Source of the DNA: Dyella tabacisoli
Lineage (GTDB): Bacteria > Pseudomonadota > Gammaproteobacteria > Xanthomonadales > Rhodanobacteraceae
Reading direction: 5' to 3'
NCBI RefSeq assembly: GCF_003350925.1
Contig: NZ_KZ857179.1
Span: forward strand, 72,848 to 136,847
DNA length: 64,000 nucleotides
Of this stretch, positions 42,102 through 51,331 are shown piece after piece (position 1 is the first letter of the stretch; each line of letters begins with the position of its first letter). Below the pieces are notes generated by a model. It made no database searches, was not told where the DNA came from, and saw only the letters and a program-made list of their open reading frames with translations. A program made the translations under genes and the position numbers.

Positions 42102-43259
42102 TCACGCGACCTCGTGAGCCACACCGCCGACCCACGTCTGCGTCACCACCAGCGCATCATCCAGCACGGCAAAGTCGGCGCGTTGCCCGGCGACAAGCTG
42201 GCCTTGCCTGCGCTCCAGCCCGATCCACGCAGCCGGATAACTGCTGGCCATGCGCGAGGCTTCGGCCAGAGGCAGGCCGAGCAAGTTGACGGTGTTGCGC
42301 ACGGCGCTGGCCATGTCGAGGGCGGAGCCGGCGAGTACACCGTCGTCGCTTTGGCAGATGCCATTGCGGGCGACGATGGTGTGGCCGTTGAGTACGTAGT
42401 CGGGGCGGTCGGCGCCGACCGGCGGCATCGCGTCGGTAACCAGCACGCTCTTGCCGCGTGCTTTGGCGGCGATAGCTATGCGCAGCGCGACCGGATCGAC
42501 ATGGTGTCCGTCGACGATCAGGCCGCACCAGCTATGCGGGTCATCCAGCGCGGCGCCGACGACACCGGGTTCGCGGCTGCCCAGCGGGGTCATCGCGTTA
42601 TACAGGTGGGTAAAGCCACGGACGCCGGCGTCGAGTGCGGCACGGGTCGTGGCGTAGTCGGCGGCCGTGTGGCCGGCGACGACAATCACCCCGGCGTCGT
42701 TGAGTTGGCGGATGGCATCCAGCGGTACGCGCTCAGGTGCGAGGGTCAGCATCACGACGCCGCGATTGCCGACACTGAGCGCGGCCAGATCGTCGGCGGT
42801 GGGCTGGCGGAATAAGTGGGCGTCGTGGATACCTTTGCGCGCGGCGGCGAGAAAGGGGCCTTCGACATGAATGCCGAGTACGCCGGGCACGCCTTCGGCG
42901 ATCGCCGCATTCACGGCGGCCAGCGCGGCGTACATCACTTCGGCGGTATCGGTAATAAGTGTCGGCAGAAAGCCGGTGGTGCCGAATTTGCGATGCGCGG
43001 CGGCGATGCCGCGCAGGGTTTCCACCGTGGGGGAGGCGTTGAAGAGCAGGCCGCCACCGCCATTGACTTGCACATCGATAAAGCCAGGCAGCAGCAAACG
43101 GCCGTGCAGGTCGTGCTGCTGTGCGCTGGTTACGCGTGCATCGTCGGCGGCGGTAATGGCGACGATGCGTTCGCCTTGTACCAGTACGGCCAGGCCATCG
43201 CGGGGGCCGTGATCGCCAAGCACGCGGCCGTTGACGAGAGCGAGTAGTGGTGCGCCCAT
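42102..43259 (-). CDS. nagA: N-acetylglucosamine-6-phosphate deacetylase
   Basis: 385 residues, amidohydrolase family. It removes acetate from GlcNAc-6-P. Metal and substrate motifs: FIDVQVNGGGG, GIHVEGPFLAAARKGIHD, VVAGHTAADY, GFTHLYNAMTPLGSREPG and the catalytic Asp in VTDAMPPVG. Its start overlaps the stop of the SIS-type deaminase gene by 1 bp (TAATG). Confidence 0.96.
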   Translation of the reverse strand: MGAPLLALVNGRVLGDHGPRDGLAVLVQGERIVAITAADDARVTSAQQHDLHGRLLLPGFIDVQVNGGGGLLFNASPTVETLRGIAAAHRKFGTTGFLPTLITDTAEVMYAALAAVNAAIAEGVPGVLGIHVEGPFLAAARKGIHDAHLFRQPTADDLAALSVGNRGVVMLTLAPERVPLDAIRQLNDAGVIVVAGHTAADYATTRAALDAGVRGFTHLYNAMTPLGSREPGVVGAALDDPHSWCGLIVDGHHVDPVALRIAIAAKARGKSVLVTDAMPPVGADRPDYVLNGHTIVARNGICQSDDGVLAGSALDMASAVRNTVNLLGLPLAEASRMASSYPAAWIGLERRQGQLVAGQRADFAVLDDALVVTQTWVGGVAHEVA

Positions 43260-44293
43260 TACATAGTCTCCGTGACCTTGCGTAGATGCGGCGGCACGTC
43301 GGGATCATAGCCGCGAGTCAGCGCCAGTGCGCTGGCCGCGCGATAAAAACTTTGCACGACGAGCAGGGGCGTCACGATCGGCGCGATGTTGTGCGGCAGG
43401 GGCAGCGCATCGGCCGCCTTGGCGCCCGGTGCGGCCAGCCATACGCGCGCACCGCGGCTGCGGAATTCGTCCGCTACCGCGACGGTATTGTCCTGAGTGC
43501 CGTCGTCCTGGGCGAAGAACAGCACCGGGAAGCCGTCGCCGACCAGGGCCATCGGGCCGTGCTTCACCTCGGCCGCGCTGAATGCTTCGGCGTGCAGGCC
43601 GCAGGTTTCCTTGAGTTTCAGGGCGGCTTCCAGCGCGGCGCCGAAACCATAACCACGGCCGACGACGAACAGGTTTTTCGCATCGCGCAAGCCGTGGGTC
43701 AGCGCACTCCAGTCGGCATCCCAGCCACGGCGCAGATCATCGGGCAGGCGGGCAAGCACGGCATGCAGTTCGCTGTCGTTGCTCCAATGCGCGGTTAGCT
43801 GCAGGATCGCCGCCAGCGTTGCCAGATAACTCTTGGTGGCGGCCACACTGCGTTCGGGCCCGGCACGCAGCGGGATCACCGTATCGGCCAATGCGGCCAG
43901 CGGTGAATCCTCGACGTTGACGATGGCCAGCACCAGCGCGCCCGCATCTTTGGCGGCCTGCGCGCTGCGCAACAGGTCGGGGCTTTTGCCCGATTGCGAG
44001 ATGGCGATGAACAAGGCGCCATCGAGATGAAGATTCGCATCGTAGATGGACGAAATCGACGGCGAGGCGGACGCGGTAATCAGCCCCAGCCGTGTCTCGA
44101 AAACATACTTCGCATAAGCGGCCGCATGGTCGGAACTGCCGCGTGCGCAGGTAACGATAAAGCGCGGCGGCTGCGCCCGCAGCCGCTGGCCCAGGACGGT
44201 GAGGGTGGCGGCGTTTTCGCTGAGTTGGCGCTCGACGACGGCGGCGGTTTCCATCGCCTCTTGGTACATCAAAGTGTCACTGGCTGCTTTCAT
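43259..44293 (-). CDS. nagB: SIS-domain glucosamine-6-phosphate deaminase (NagB-II type)
   Basis: 344 residues with two SIS domains (ARGSSDHAAAYAKYVFET at about residue 50; VVGRGYGFGAALEAALKLKE at about 212), homologous to the isomerase half of GlmS but lacking the glutaminase half. In GlcNAc clusters of proteobacteria this type (NagB-II) replaces classical NagB, converting GlcN-6-P to fructose-6-P and ammonia. The neighbours nagA and a LacI regulator support this role. Confidence 0.92.
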   Translation of the reverse strand: MKAASDTLMYQEAMETAAVVERQLSENAATLTVLGQRLRAQPPRFIVTCARGSSDHAAAYAKYVFETRLGLITASASPSISSIYDANLHLDGALFIAISQSGKSPDLLRSAQAAKDAGALVLAIVNVEDSPLAALADTVIPLRAGPERSVAATKSYLATLAAILQLTAHWSNDSELHAVLARLPDDLRRGWDADWSALTHGLRDAKNLFVVGRGYGFGAALEAALKLKETCGLHAEAFSAAEVKHGPMALVGDGFPVLFFAQDDGTQDNTVAVADEFRSRGARVWLAAPGAKAADALPLPHNIAPIVTPLLVVQSFYRAASALALTRGYDPDVPPHLRKVTETM

Positions 44294-44342
44294 AAAAATC
44301 TCAAGGGGAGGTGCTGTGCTTTAGGCGAGGCGCACGGCGCGC

Positions 44343-45428
44343 TCAGCTTTTTTTGTCGGCTGCCGAATGTCCGGGAGCCGAATGTCGCGGCGCCGAATTT
44401 CGAGGGGGCGAAGTGGAGCCGCGTACCACCAGCTCGGGCGTAAAGCCTTCGTTGCCGAGGGTATTGTCGGCACCGTTGCTTTTGCGCTGCAGTTCGTCCA
44501 TCAGGCGCAGTGCGGCGTGCCTGCCTATTTCAGCGGTGGATTGACGCGCCGTCGTCAGCGCCGGCCATGCCTGCTTGGAGAACGGGTTGTCCTCGAAACC
44601 GGCGATGGATAAGTCCCACGGTACGTCCAGCCCCGCCGAACGCGCAGCGGCCAGCACGCCGGCGGCGATTTCGTCGTTGCTGCCGAAAATAGCCGTGGGC
44701 GGCTCTTTCAACGCCAGCAATTTGCGTGCGCGGCGAAAGCCGTCATCGAAAGCGTAGTTGCCCGGCAACACGAACTTCTTGTTGATGGTGATGCCGTAGT
44801 CCTTCATCGCATCCGAATAACCCTGGAAGCGTTCCGGGCTGGAACGGTGATGCGGTTCGCCCCACAAAAAACCGATGCGCGTGTGGCCGAGTTGAATCAG
44901 ATGTTCGGTAATCGCATAGGCGGCATCGCGGTCATCCACATAGACACAGGGCGAACCGTCTTGCGGGTCTTCGCGCGAGGCGATAATGCGCACAAAGCAG
45001 ATGTCCTGCGCCTTCAAGGTGGCGATCAGCTCATCTTGCTCGGACATCGGCGGCGCCAGTACCAGGCCGGCCAGGCGCGAACGGCTCACCAGGGTGGACA
45101 GCTCTTCGGCCAGGTCCGCCGCCGAGCTGTCGCAAGGGTGAATCTGCAGGCCGAATCCGCGTTCGCGGCAGGCCGACAGCACACCTTCTTGCATGCTGAT
45201 GACGTAGTGCGCGTTCGGGTTGTCGTAAACCAGGCCGATCGCATACGCATGCGTGCTGCGCAGCCCCCGTGCCGCCGGATTCGGGCGGTAGCCGAGCGCC
45301 TCGATCGCGCGCTCCACTTTTTCCCGCGTGTCGGTGCGCACCGACGCTTCCCGGTTAATCACTCGGGAGACCGTTTTCAACGAGACGCCGGAGCGCTTGG
45401 CGACATCCTTAATAGTGGGGCTTTGCAA
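44343..45428 (-). CDS. nagR: LacI-family regulator of GlcNAc utilisation (NagR type)
   Basis: 361 residues from a TTG start with GGAG nine bases upstream. The N-terminal HTH is TIKDVAKRSGVSLKTVSRVI (residues 5-24), followed by the hinge helix and a periplasmic-binding-like sensor domain. The last 17 residues carry a low-complexity repeat (NSAPRHSAPGHSAA) from a triplicated GCCGAATGTC-like unit. It likely represses the cluster in the absence of GlcNAc or GlcNAc-6-P. The shared palindrome at the two divergent promoters near 46.9 and 47.15 kb is the probable operator. Confidence 0.9.
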   Translation of the reverse strand: MQSPTIKDVAKRSGVSLKTVSRVINREASVRTDTREKVERAIEALGYRPNPAARGLRSTHAYAIGLVYDNPNAHYVISMQEGVLSACRERGFGLQIHPCDSSAADLAEELSTLVSRSRLAGLVLAPPMSEQDELIATLKAQDICFVRIIASREDPQDGSPCVYVDDRDAAYAITEHLIQLGHTRIGFLWGEPHHRSSPERFQGYSDAMKDYGITINKKFVLPGNYAFDDGFRRARKLLALKEPPTAIFGSNDEIAAGVLAAARSAGLDVPWDLSIAGFEDNPFSKQAWPALTTARQSTAEIGRHAALRLMDELQRKSNGADNTLGNEGFTPELVVRGSTSPPRNSAPRHSAPGHSAADKKS

Positions 45429-45510
45429 CGATTTAAACTCCGGCGGATCAAGAGGCGGGCAGCGTACCCAATGGATCGGGGCATGCCGAACTAAATCAGT
45501 ATGCGATCAC

Positions 45511-46800
45511 TTAACTGCTGGGATGCTGGCCTACCCGATGACCGCGCAGGCCGAAGTACAGGATGTACAGGTAGCAAGGCATCATCAGCAGCAGAAATAC
45601 CAATTGAAAGTTGAAGTGTTGCTTCAGATGCACATACAACTGCGGCACGATCGCGCCGCCGGCAATGCCCATGATAAGCAAGGCCGAGCCAAACTCGGTA
45701 AAGCGGCCCAGCCCCTTGATCGCCAGCGGAAAGATCGCCGGCCACATCATCGCATTGGCAAAGCCCAGCGCGGCGACGAAAGTCACCGAGATATAGCCCT
45801 GGGTGAAGTAGGCGCCGATGGTAAACAGCACGCCGAGTATGGCCGACACCGCCAGGTAGCTTTGTTGCGAAATCACCCGCGGAATCAGCGCCAGGCCCGC
45901 CAGGTAACCCGCCAGCATGGCGAACAAGGTGTATGAGGTGAAGTGTGCGGTATCGCCCTTGGACAAGCCGAAGCTTTGGCCGTAGGTACCGATCGCATCG
46001 CCGGCCATGACCTCCACGCCCACGTAGAGAAACAGGCACAGCACGCCTAGCCACAGATGTGGAAAGCTGAAAATGCTGCCCTTGGTATGGCCTATGTCCT
46101 GCTCACTGTTTGAGCCGGCGGGTTTGATCTCCGGCAGCGACGAGCGCATGACCCAGATCGCCAGCAACACCAGCAAGCCTGCCATCACCATGTAAGGCAT
46201 GTGCACCTTGGCGGCAAAGGTATTGAGCAAGGCATCGCGGGCTTCGGGCGATGGCGCGGCCTTGACCTCTTGATCGAACGAGTCGATGCCGCTGAGCACA
46301 AGGGCGCCGAATACGAAAGGTGCCAACGCTCCGGCGACCTTGTTGCAAATACCCATGAAGGCAATGCGCTGTGCGGCGCTGTCGATCGGCCCGAGAATGC
46401 TGATGTACGGATTGGATGCGGTCTGCAGCAATGCGAGGCCGGCGCCAATGACGAACAGGCCGGTTAACGCGCCCGGATACACCCGCATCGTCACGAACTG
46501 GCCGAACAACACCGCGCCGATCGCCATCACAAACAAACCCAGCGCCATGCCCTTTTTCATGCCGGTGCGTTTGAGCACCCAAGACGAGGGCAGGGCAAGA
46601 ATAAAGTACGAAAGATAGAACGCCATCGGCACCAGAAACGCATTCACGTCGTCCAGATCGAAAGCCAGTTTGACGAAGGTAATCAGTGGCCCGTTGAGCC
46701 AGGTGACAAAGCCAAAGATAAAAAACAGTACGCCGATAATCAGCATCGGCACCAGGCTCGATGCGCGTGACTCGGCAACGGTAAGCGTGCTGGACGACAT
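45511..46800 (-). CDS. nagP: N-acetylglucosamine permease NagP (FucP-like MFS)
   Basis: 429 residues, 12 membrane helices, FucP/GGP sugar:H+ symporter family. Conserved FFIFGFVTWLNGPLI in helix 1, LALLQTASNPYISILGP, and CNKVAGALAPFVFGAL are family marks. It should bring GlcNAc across the inner membrane. I chose the ATG at 46800, with GGGGAG about ten bases upstream; the open frame continues upstream without good start signals. It is the first gene transcribed leftward from the bidirectional regulatory region. Confidence 0.92.
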   Translation of the reverse strand: MSSSTLTVAESRASSLVPMLIIGVLFFIFGFVTWLNGPLITFVKLAFDLDDVNAFLVPMAFYLSYFILALPSSWVLKRTGMKKGMALGLFVMAIGAVLFGQFVTMRVYPGALTGLFVIGAGLALLQTASNPYISILGPIDSAAQRIAFMGICNKVAGALAPFVFGALVLSGIDSFDQEVKAAPSPEARDALLNTFAAKVHMPYMVMAGLLVLLAIWVMRSSLPEIKPAGSNSEQDIGHTKGSIFSFPHLWLGVLCLFLYVGVEVMAGDAIGTYGQSFGLSKGDTAHFTSYTLFAMLAGYLAGLALIPRVISQQSYLAVSAILGVLFTIGAYFTQGYISVTFVAALGFANAMMWPAIFPLAIKGLGRFTEFGSALLIMGIAGGAIVPQLYVHLKQHFNFQLVFLLLMMPCYLYILYFGLRGHRVGQHPSS

Positions 46801-46896
46801 GATGATGAAACTCCCCGCAATGCGCTGATAGTGCTGCTCAGATAAGCATGAGCTGATTGTTGTAAACGGCCGGTTGACCGAGACATCCCCGGGGCG

Positions 46897-46926
46897 TTTA
46901 TCCGCGCTAACTAGCAACGTTGTCAA
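46897..46926 (-). promoter_or_regulatory. nagP promoter with operator-like overlap
   Basis: On the minus strand TTGACA (46921-46926) and GATAAA (46897-46902) are 18 bp apart. The -35 is embedded in TTGACAACGTTGCTA, which matches the 47.15-kb palindrome in its first twelve bases. This suggests that the same LacI-type protein binds both. Confidence 0.6.
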
Positions 46927-47144
46927 TTGTTGTCCTTTGGCAGGTCACGCGTCGACCCTTTTGGCGGCCCCTCTTGTCCACTGATTTTTAGCGGTCATGG
47001 CGCATTGCGGCGGATCAATGAAAATTTTGTCTAAATCGTGATAAATGGCCGTGTTGAGCGACTTAATGGAAGTGGTTCCAGCACTGATTCGAGCGCTGTT
47101 GTTGCGGTGCGTCATCGGACGTTTCTGACCCTTCCATTTGTCCT

Positions 47145-47160
47145 GTTGACAACGTTGTCA
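47145..47160 (+). promoter_or_regulatory. Perfect palindromic operator TGACAACGTTGTCA
   Basis: A 14-bp perfect palindrome (47146-47159) with a central CG, as preferred by LacI-family repressors. It contains a TTGACA that could be the -35 of the kinase gene downstream. It lies about 85 bp before the kinase start. The gap 46801-47230 holds no gene. Confidence 0.7.
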
Positions 47161-47230
47161 TACGTTCCCAGACTCCGGCTCCCAATGGGGTTGCGTTTTA
47201 CAAGAACGTGACGGAGATGTGACGGGGGAA

Positions 47231-48295
47231 ATGAGCGTGGCCGACGTGGTTAACCACAGCAGCGCAAGAAAAGCGGTATCCGTGGACGAGATCTTTCTCG
47301 CGGCGGATGTCGGCGGCACGCATGCACGCGTTGGTCTGGTGGCGCAGCGGCTGGACCACACCCATCCGGTCACCGTGCTCGAATACCAGCGCTACGCCTG
47401 TGCGGAATGGCCGAGCCTGACTGCCGTGCTGAAAGATTTCGTCGACCGGCTCGGGGTAACCGGGCGCGTCGATCAATGCGCCGTAGCCAGTGCGGGTTAC
47501 GTGCTGGGCGACGCCATCGTCAACGACAATCTGCCTTGGCCGGTGTCGATTCGCGATATCCGCACCAGCCTGGGTATCGACCGGCTCGCGGTCATCAATG
47601 ATTTTGAAGCGGTGGCTTATGCCACCCAGTTTCTTACCGCCGCCGATACCGTGGCCATTATCGAGACCGATGCGCCGCCGATGGTGGGGCCGGTCCTGGT
47701 CATGGGGCCGGGTACCGGCCTGGGTTCGGCGGTGCTGTTGCCCGGTCAGCCGCATGCGACGGTGCTGGCGACCGAGGCGGGGCAGATCACGCTGGCGCCG
47801 GGCAACGAGCGCGAAATTGAAATTCTGCGTTTGCTGGCGCGTGAGCGCACGTATGTCTCGTTCGAAGACGCGCTGTCCGGCCCCGGCCTGCGCAATCTCT
47901 ATCAGGCGATCTGCAACTTGCGCGGGCATGCGGCCACGCTGGTCCAACCCAGCGACATTACCGATGCCGCGATAGCGCGCAGTGATGAAGCCGCCGTCGA
48001 AGCGGTAGAAGTGTTCTGCGGTCTGCTCGGCAGTTTTGTCGGCGATCTCGCTTTGCTTTACGGCGCGCGCGGCGGCGTATTTCTAGCTGGCGGCATCCTG
48101 CCGCAGATCCGCGATCTGCTGTTGAGCAGCCGTTTTACCGAGCGTTTTTTCAACAAGGGTGTGATGCGCCCTTTTTTGCAACAGGTACCCGTAAGGCTGA
48201 TGGAGCACGGCCAGCTCGGGGTGATCGGCGCCGCCGGCTTGTATCTGGATGGCCGGCCATCCCCTACACGGGAGAACGCTGCGCCAAATAGCTAA
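47231..48295 (+). CDS. glk: Glucokinase-family kinase, probable GlcNAc kinase of the cluster
   Basis: About 354 residues. Bacterial glucokinase (Glk) fold: ATP motif LAADVGGTHARVGLV near residue 25, VINDFEAVAYA (catalytic Asp), and GPGTGLGSAVLLPG. Within this cluster it most likely phosphorylates GlcNAc (or glucose) after import by NagP. The start is ambiguous among GTG 47219, ATG 47231 and GTG 47237; none has ideal spacing to GGAG or GGGGGA. It is transcribed divergently from nagP. Confidence 0.88.
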   Translation: MSVADVVNHSSARKAVSVDEIFLAADVGGTHARVGLVAQRLDHTHPVTVLEYQRYACAEWPSLTAVLKDFVDRLGVTGRVDQCAVASAGYVLGDAIVNDNLPWPVSIRDIRTSLGIDRLAVINDFEAVAYATQFLTAADTVAIIETDAPPMVGPVLVMGPGTGLGSAVLLPGQPHATVLATEAGQITLAPGNEREIEILRLLARERTYVSFEDALSGPGLRNLYQAICNLRGHAATLVQPSDITDAAIARSDEAAVEAVEVFCGLLGSFVGDLALLYGARGGVFLAGGILPQIRDLLLSSRFTERFFNKGVMRPFLQQVPVRLMEHGQLGVIGAAGLYLDGRPSPTRENAAPNS

Positions 48296-48301
48296 GCAAT
48301 G

Positions 48302-48371
48302 CCAGATGTTTTGGGCCTGACGTTTATAGGCAGATGTTTTCGGCCCGATGTTTTTGAGCATGACGTTTTGA
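48302..48371. repeat. Imperfect direct repeats upstream of the first chito-receptor gene
   Basis: About two and a half copies of a 28- to 29-bp unit built on CAGATGTTTTsGGCC followed by GATGTTT or GACGTTT. They lie between the kinase stop and the receptor start and could be leader-RNA or regulator-binding repeats. Confidence 0.6.
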
Positions 48372-48431
48372 ATAACGGGTGCAAACCCAGCTAGCCAACC
48401 GCCAACGTTTCACCCTTGAGGGGAGACCACC

Positions 48432-51206
48432 ATGTCACACCGCAACATGTCGTTTCATCGAACGCTACTAGCCGCCAGCATCGTCGCCGGCCTGTGTATG
48501 TCCGCTACCGCATTTGCCCAGGATAGTGCGCAAAACAGCACGACACAGGGCAGCGCGCAGACCACCGGCAAGGCCAAGACCGCCGCGCAAAAGGCCGAAG
48601 AGGCCAGGGCAACCCAACTGCAGGGCATCACCGTTACCGGTATTCGCGCCAGCCTTGAGAAGTCGCTGGACACCAAGCGCAATGCCGATGCCGTGATCGA
48701 AGCGGTTACTGCCGAGGACATCGGCAAGTTCCCGAACACCAACGTGGCCGAGGCGATGACCATGATTCCGGGCGTCACCATTGACCGTCAGTTCGGTCAG
48801 GGCGACCGCGTCAGCATCGATGGCACCGATCCCAGCCTCAACCTGACCTTTCTCAATGGCCAGCCGATTTCGCAGACGCCATGGCAGTACGGCGCGCAAC
48901 CCAATCGCGGCTTTGACTTCACCATGCTGGCGCCCGAATTGGTTGGCCGCCTGGAAATCTATAAGTCGCCCGAAGCGCGTCTGACCGAAGGCAGTCTTGG
49001 CGGCACCATTTTGCTGCACACCCTGCAGCCGCTCGATCTGAAAGCGAACACGCTGCGCGGCTCGTTCGGCGTCACTTACAACGACCAGGCCAAGAAAAAT
49101 CGTCCGGCCGCATCGTTGCTGTATAGCTGGAAGAACAGCGACAACACCTTCGGCATCATCACTTCGGCGCAGCATTTCGAAGAGAAGATCGATCGCCAGG
49201 GCTTCGAGATTTTCAGCTATAGCCCGGTCTCCAAATGGGCGTCCAGCCCGGCCGTGGCCGCCGGCATCGCCAATGGCTCATTGAACCCGAACGCCAAGGT
49301 GCCCGACGAGGTCAACTCGGCTTTCTTCCAGCAGGATCGCAAGCGCGACACCGTGACCCTCGGCATGCAGTTCCGGCCGACCGATCATTGGGATATCGAC
49401 TTCAATAGCCTGTACGTGCGCGAGAACTTCAACAACTGGAACCAGTCGCTGTACCCGTTCACCGGCGCCACGCCCGGTAACATCACCAGCTTCAACCAGG
49501 GCGCGAACGGTGTCATCACCGGCGGTCATGTCTGCGGCAAAACCGACAGCCCGACCTGCCCGGATATCGCGCAGAACACCTTCGATAGCAACGTGCGCAA
49601 ATCGGTCGTCAAGACCACCGCCTTCGATCTCAAGAGCACCTACCGGGGCGACGGCTGGAGCATCGGCGGCGCGGCTGGCTACAGCAAAGCCGACAACAAG
49701 GATATGGCGCAGGCGGTGATGGAGCCGGTGTATGGCGGCGGCTATACCTGGAATATCCGCAACGGCTTCACCTTCGACAGCCCGCAGGCCGCACGCAATC
49801 CGGCCAACTGGCATATCGGCGATACCCCAGGCCTGGGCGGCTGGCCGGGCAACTACGGCGTCTTCAATGCGCAGGCCAAGGATATCTATGGCCAGCTCGA
49901 CTTCACCAAAGACTTCGACAGCATCGTCAATCAGCTCCTGGTCGGTGTTCGCTACAACCGTCACGAAGAGAGCATGGAGCAGCACGTGTACGGCGGTAAC
50001 TCGCCGATCTCGCTGGCCAACCTCGGCACCGATGGTCTTACCAATATCCTTGGCTCTTTCTCGGGCGCGCTCGACGGTTCGGCCAACCATGTGCAGCCGG
50101 ATTCGGGCAAAGAATGGGCCTGGGTACGTTCGACCAATAGCGGCAAGAACGATCCGGGCTCGTTCCTCAATGGCACTTGGAAGCTGATCGAAAAAACCAC
50201 GGCGCTGTATGCGCAGGCCGATTTCGCCAGCGGCGCATGGCACGGCAACTTCGGTGCACGCTATGTGCACACGGTGACCGACGGCAGCGGCTACAACTAC
50301 AGCGGCGTGCCGATCTATCCGCCGCCGGCCGGTTGGTGGCAGACCGCCTCGGTGACGCATAACGACGTCTTGCCGTCGTTGAACGTAGCCTACGACGTCC
50401 GCGATGACCTGCTGCTGCGTTTCGCCGCGGCCAAGGTGGTTGCCCGCGCGCCGTACAACATGCAGGTCAACAACCTGTTCCTCAATGACACCGTGCTGAC
50501 CGGCAGCGGCGGCAACGCCAAGCTCAATCCGTACAAGTCGAACAACTTCTCGCTGGCGGCGGAATGGTATTTCGCACCGCAGTCAGTGCTGGCGGTGACC
50601 GGCTTCTACAAGAAGATCAGCAACTACGTGTTCGTCGACAGCGCCGTTGAGCAGCACTACAACTCGGCCAAGGACAATGACCCGGCCACCTTCTCCAAGC
50701 AGGTTGCGCAGGGTCTGTGCACGGCCGATGGCTTCTGCGGCTATTCGGTGAGCCGTCCGCGCGATACCGGCAAGGGCAAGGTCAAGGGCGTCAGCCTCAG
50801 CTATCAGCAGCCGTTTGCCGATACCGGTTTCGGTGTGACCGCCAGCTATACCTATGCCGACGCCACGCTCGACAGCGGCGGCGCGCTGCCGTACAGCTCC
50901 AAGAACTCCTACTCGCTCAGCCCGTACTACGAGAAGGGTCCATTCAGTGCCCGCATCAATTACAACTGGCGCAGCAGCTACCTCGCCGGTGGTTACATCG
51001 CCGGTGCGCCGCCGTCCACCACGGGCAGCTACGGCGAGGTCGGTGCATCGCTCGGCTACAAGCTCAACGACCATATCTTGTTCACGCTCGACGGCATGAA
51101 CCTGACCAACGAGAAGTACGTGCAGTACCTGCAGACCAAGGATCTTCCGGTCAGCAACTACAGCACCGGCCGTCGTTACATGGCGACGGTTCACGTCAAC
51201 CTGTAA
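48432..51206 (+). CDS. TonB-dependent receptor, probable chitooligosaccharide/GlcNAc transporter 1
   Basis: 924 residues with a signal peptide ending at AFAQDS. After a low-complexity Ala/Lys/Gln linker come the TonB-box region and plug (about residues 60-180, GITVTGIRASLEKSLDTKRN, AEDIGKFPNTNVAEAM), then the barrel. The IRASLEKSLDTKR/DSVSAEDIGKFP-type plug is characteristic of carbohydrate receptors of Xanthomonadales and Caulobacterales. The protein ends in VHVNL. GGGGAG stands six bases before the ATG. The setting between the kinase and hexosaminidase genes points to chitin fragments as ligand. Confidence 0.92.
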   Translation: MSHRNMSFHRTLLAASIVAGLCMSATAFAQDSAQNSTTQGSAQTTGKAKTAAQKAEEARATQLQGITVTGIRASLEKSLDTKRNADAVIEAVTAEDIGKFPNTNVAEAMTMIPGVTIDRQFGQGDRVSIDGTDPSLNLTFLNGQPISQTPWQYGAQPNRGFDFTMLAPELVGRLEIYKSPEARLTEGSLGGTILLHTLQPLDLKANTLRGSFGVTYNDQAKKNRPAASLLYSWKNSDNTFGIITSAQHFEEKIDRQGFEIFSYSPVSKWASSPAVAAGIANGSLNPNAKVPDEVNSAFFQQDRKRDTVTLGMQFRPTDHWDIDFNSLYVRENFNNWNQSLYPFTGATPGNITSFNQGANGVITGGHVCGKTDSPTCPDIAQNTFDSNVRKSVVKTTAFDLKSTYRGDGWSIGGAAGYSKADNKDMAQAVMEPVYGGGYTWNIRNGFTFDSPQAARNPANWHIGDTPGLGGWPGNYGVFNAQAKDIYGQLDFTKDFDSIVNQLLVGVRYNRHEESMEQHVYGGNSPISLANLGTDGLTNILGSFSGALDGSANHVQPDSGKEWAWVRSTNSGKNDPGSFLNGTWKLIEKTTALYAQADFASGAWHGNFGARYVHTVTDGSGYNYSGVPIYPPPAGWWQTASVTHNDVLPSLNVAYDVRDDLLLRFAAAKVVARAPYNMQVNNLFLNDTVLTGSGGNAKLNPYKSNNFSLAAEWYFAPQSVLAVTGFYKKISNYVFVDSAVEQHYNSAKDNDPATFSKQVAQGLCTADGFCGYSVSRPRDTGKGKVKGVSLSYQQPFADTGFGVTASYTYADATLDSGGALPYSSKNSYSLSPYYEKGPFSARINYNWRSSYLAGGYIAGAPPSTTGSYGEVGASLGYKLNDHILFTLDGMNLTNEKYVQYLQTKDLPVSNYSTGRRYMATVHVNL

Positions 51207-51223
51207 TTGCACAGCGCAACACG

Positions 51224-51255
51224 CGAAGCGGGCGTCCGGGGGGACGCCCGCTTCG
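51224..51255. other. Perfect 14-bp hairpin between the two receptor genes
   Basis: CGAAGCGGGCGTCC pairs perfectly with GGACGCCCGCTTCG around GGGG. There is no T-run, so it may set transcript stability or partially terminate, allowing different expression of the two receptors. Confidence 0.8.
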
Positions 51256-51331
51256 TATCAGGGACGGTCACTGGCACGGAACGGCACATCACCAAGAACG
51301 ATCGTCGTTTACCTCTGAGGGGGAGGAAATC

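Noticed and set aside
51224-51255. Perfect hairpin as intrinsic terminator between the receptors
   Set aside because: No T-run follows on either strand; described as a hairpin only.
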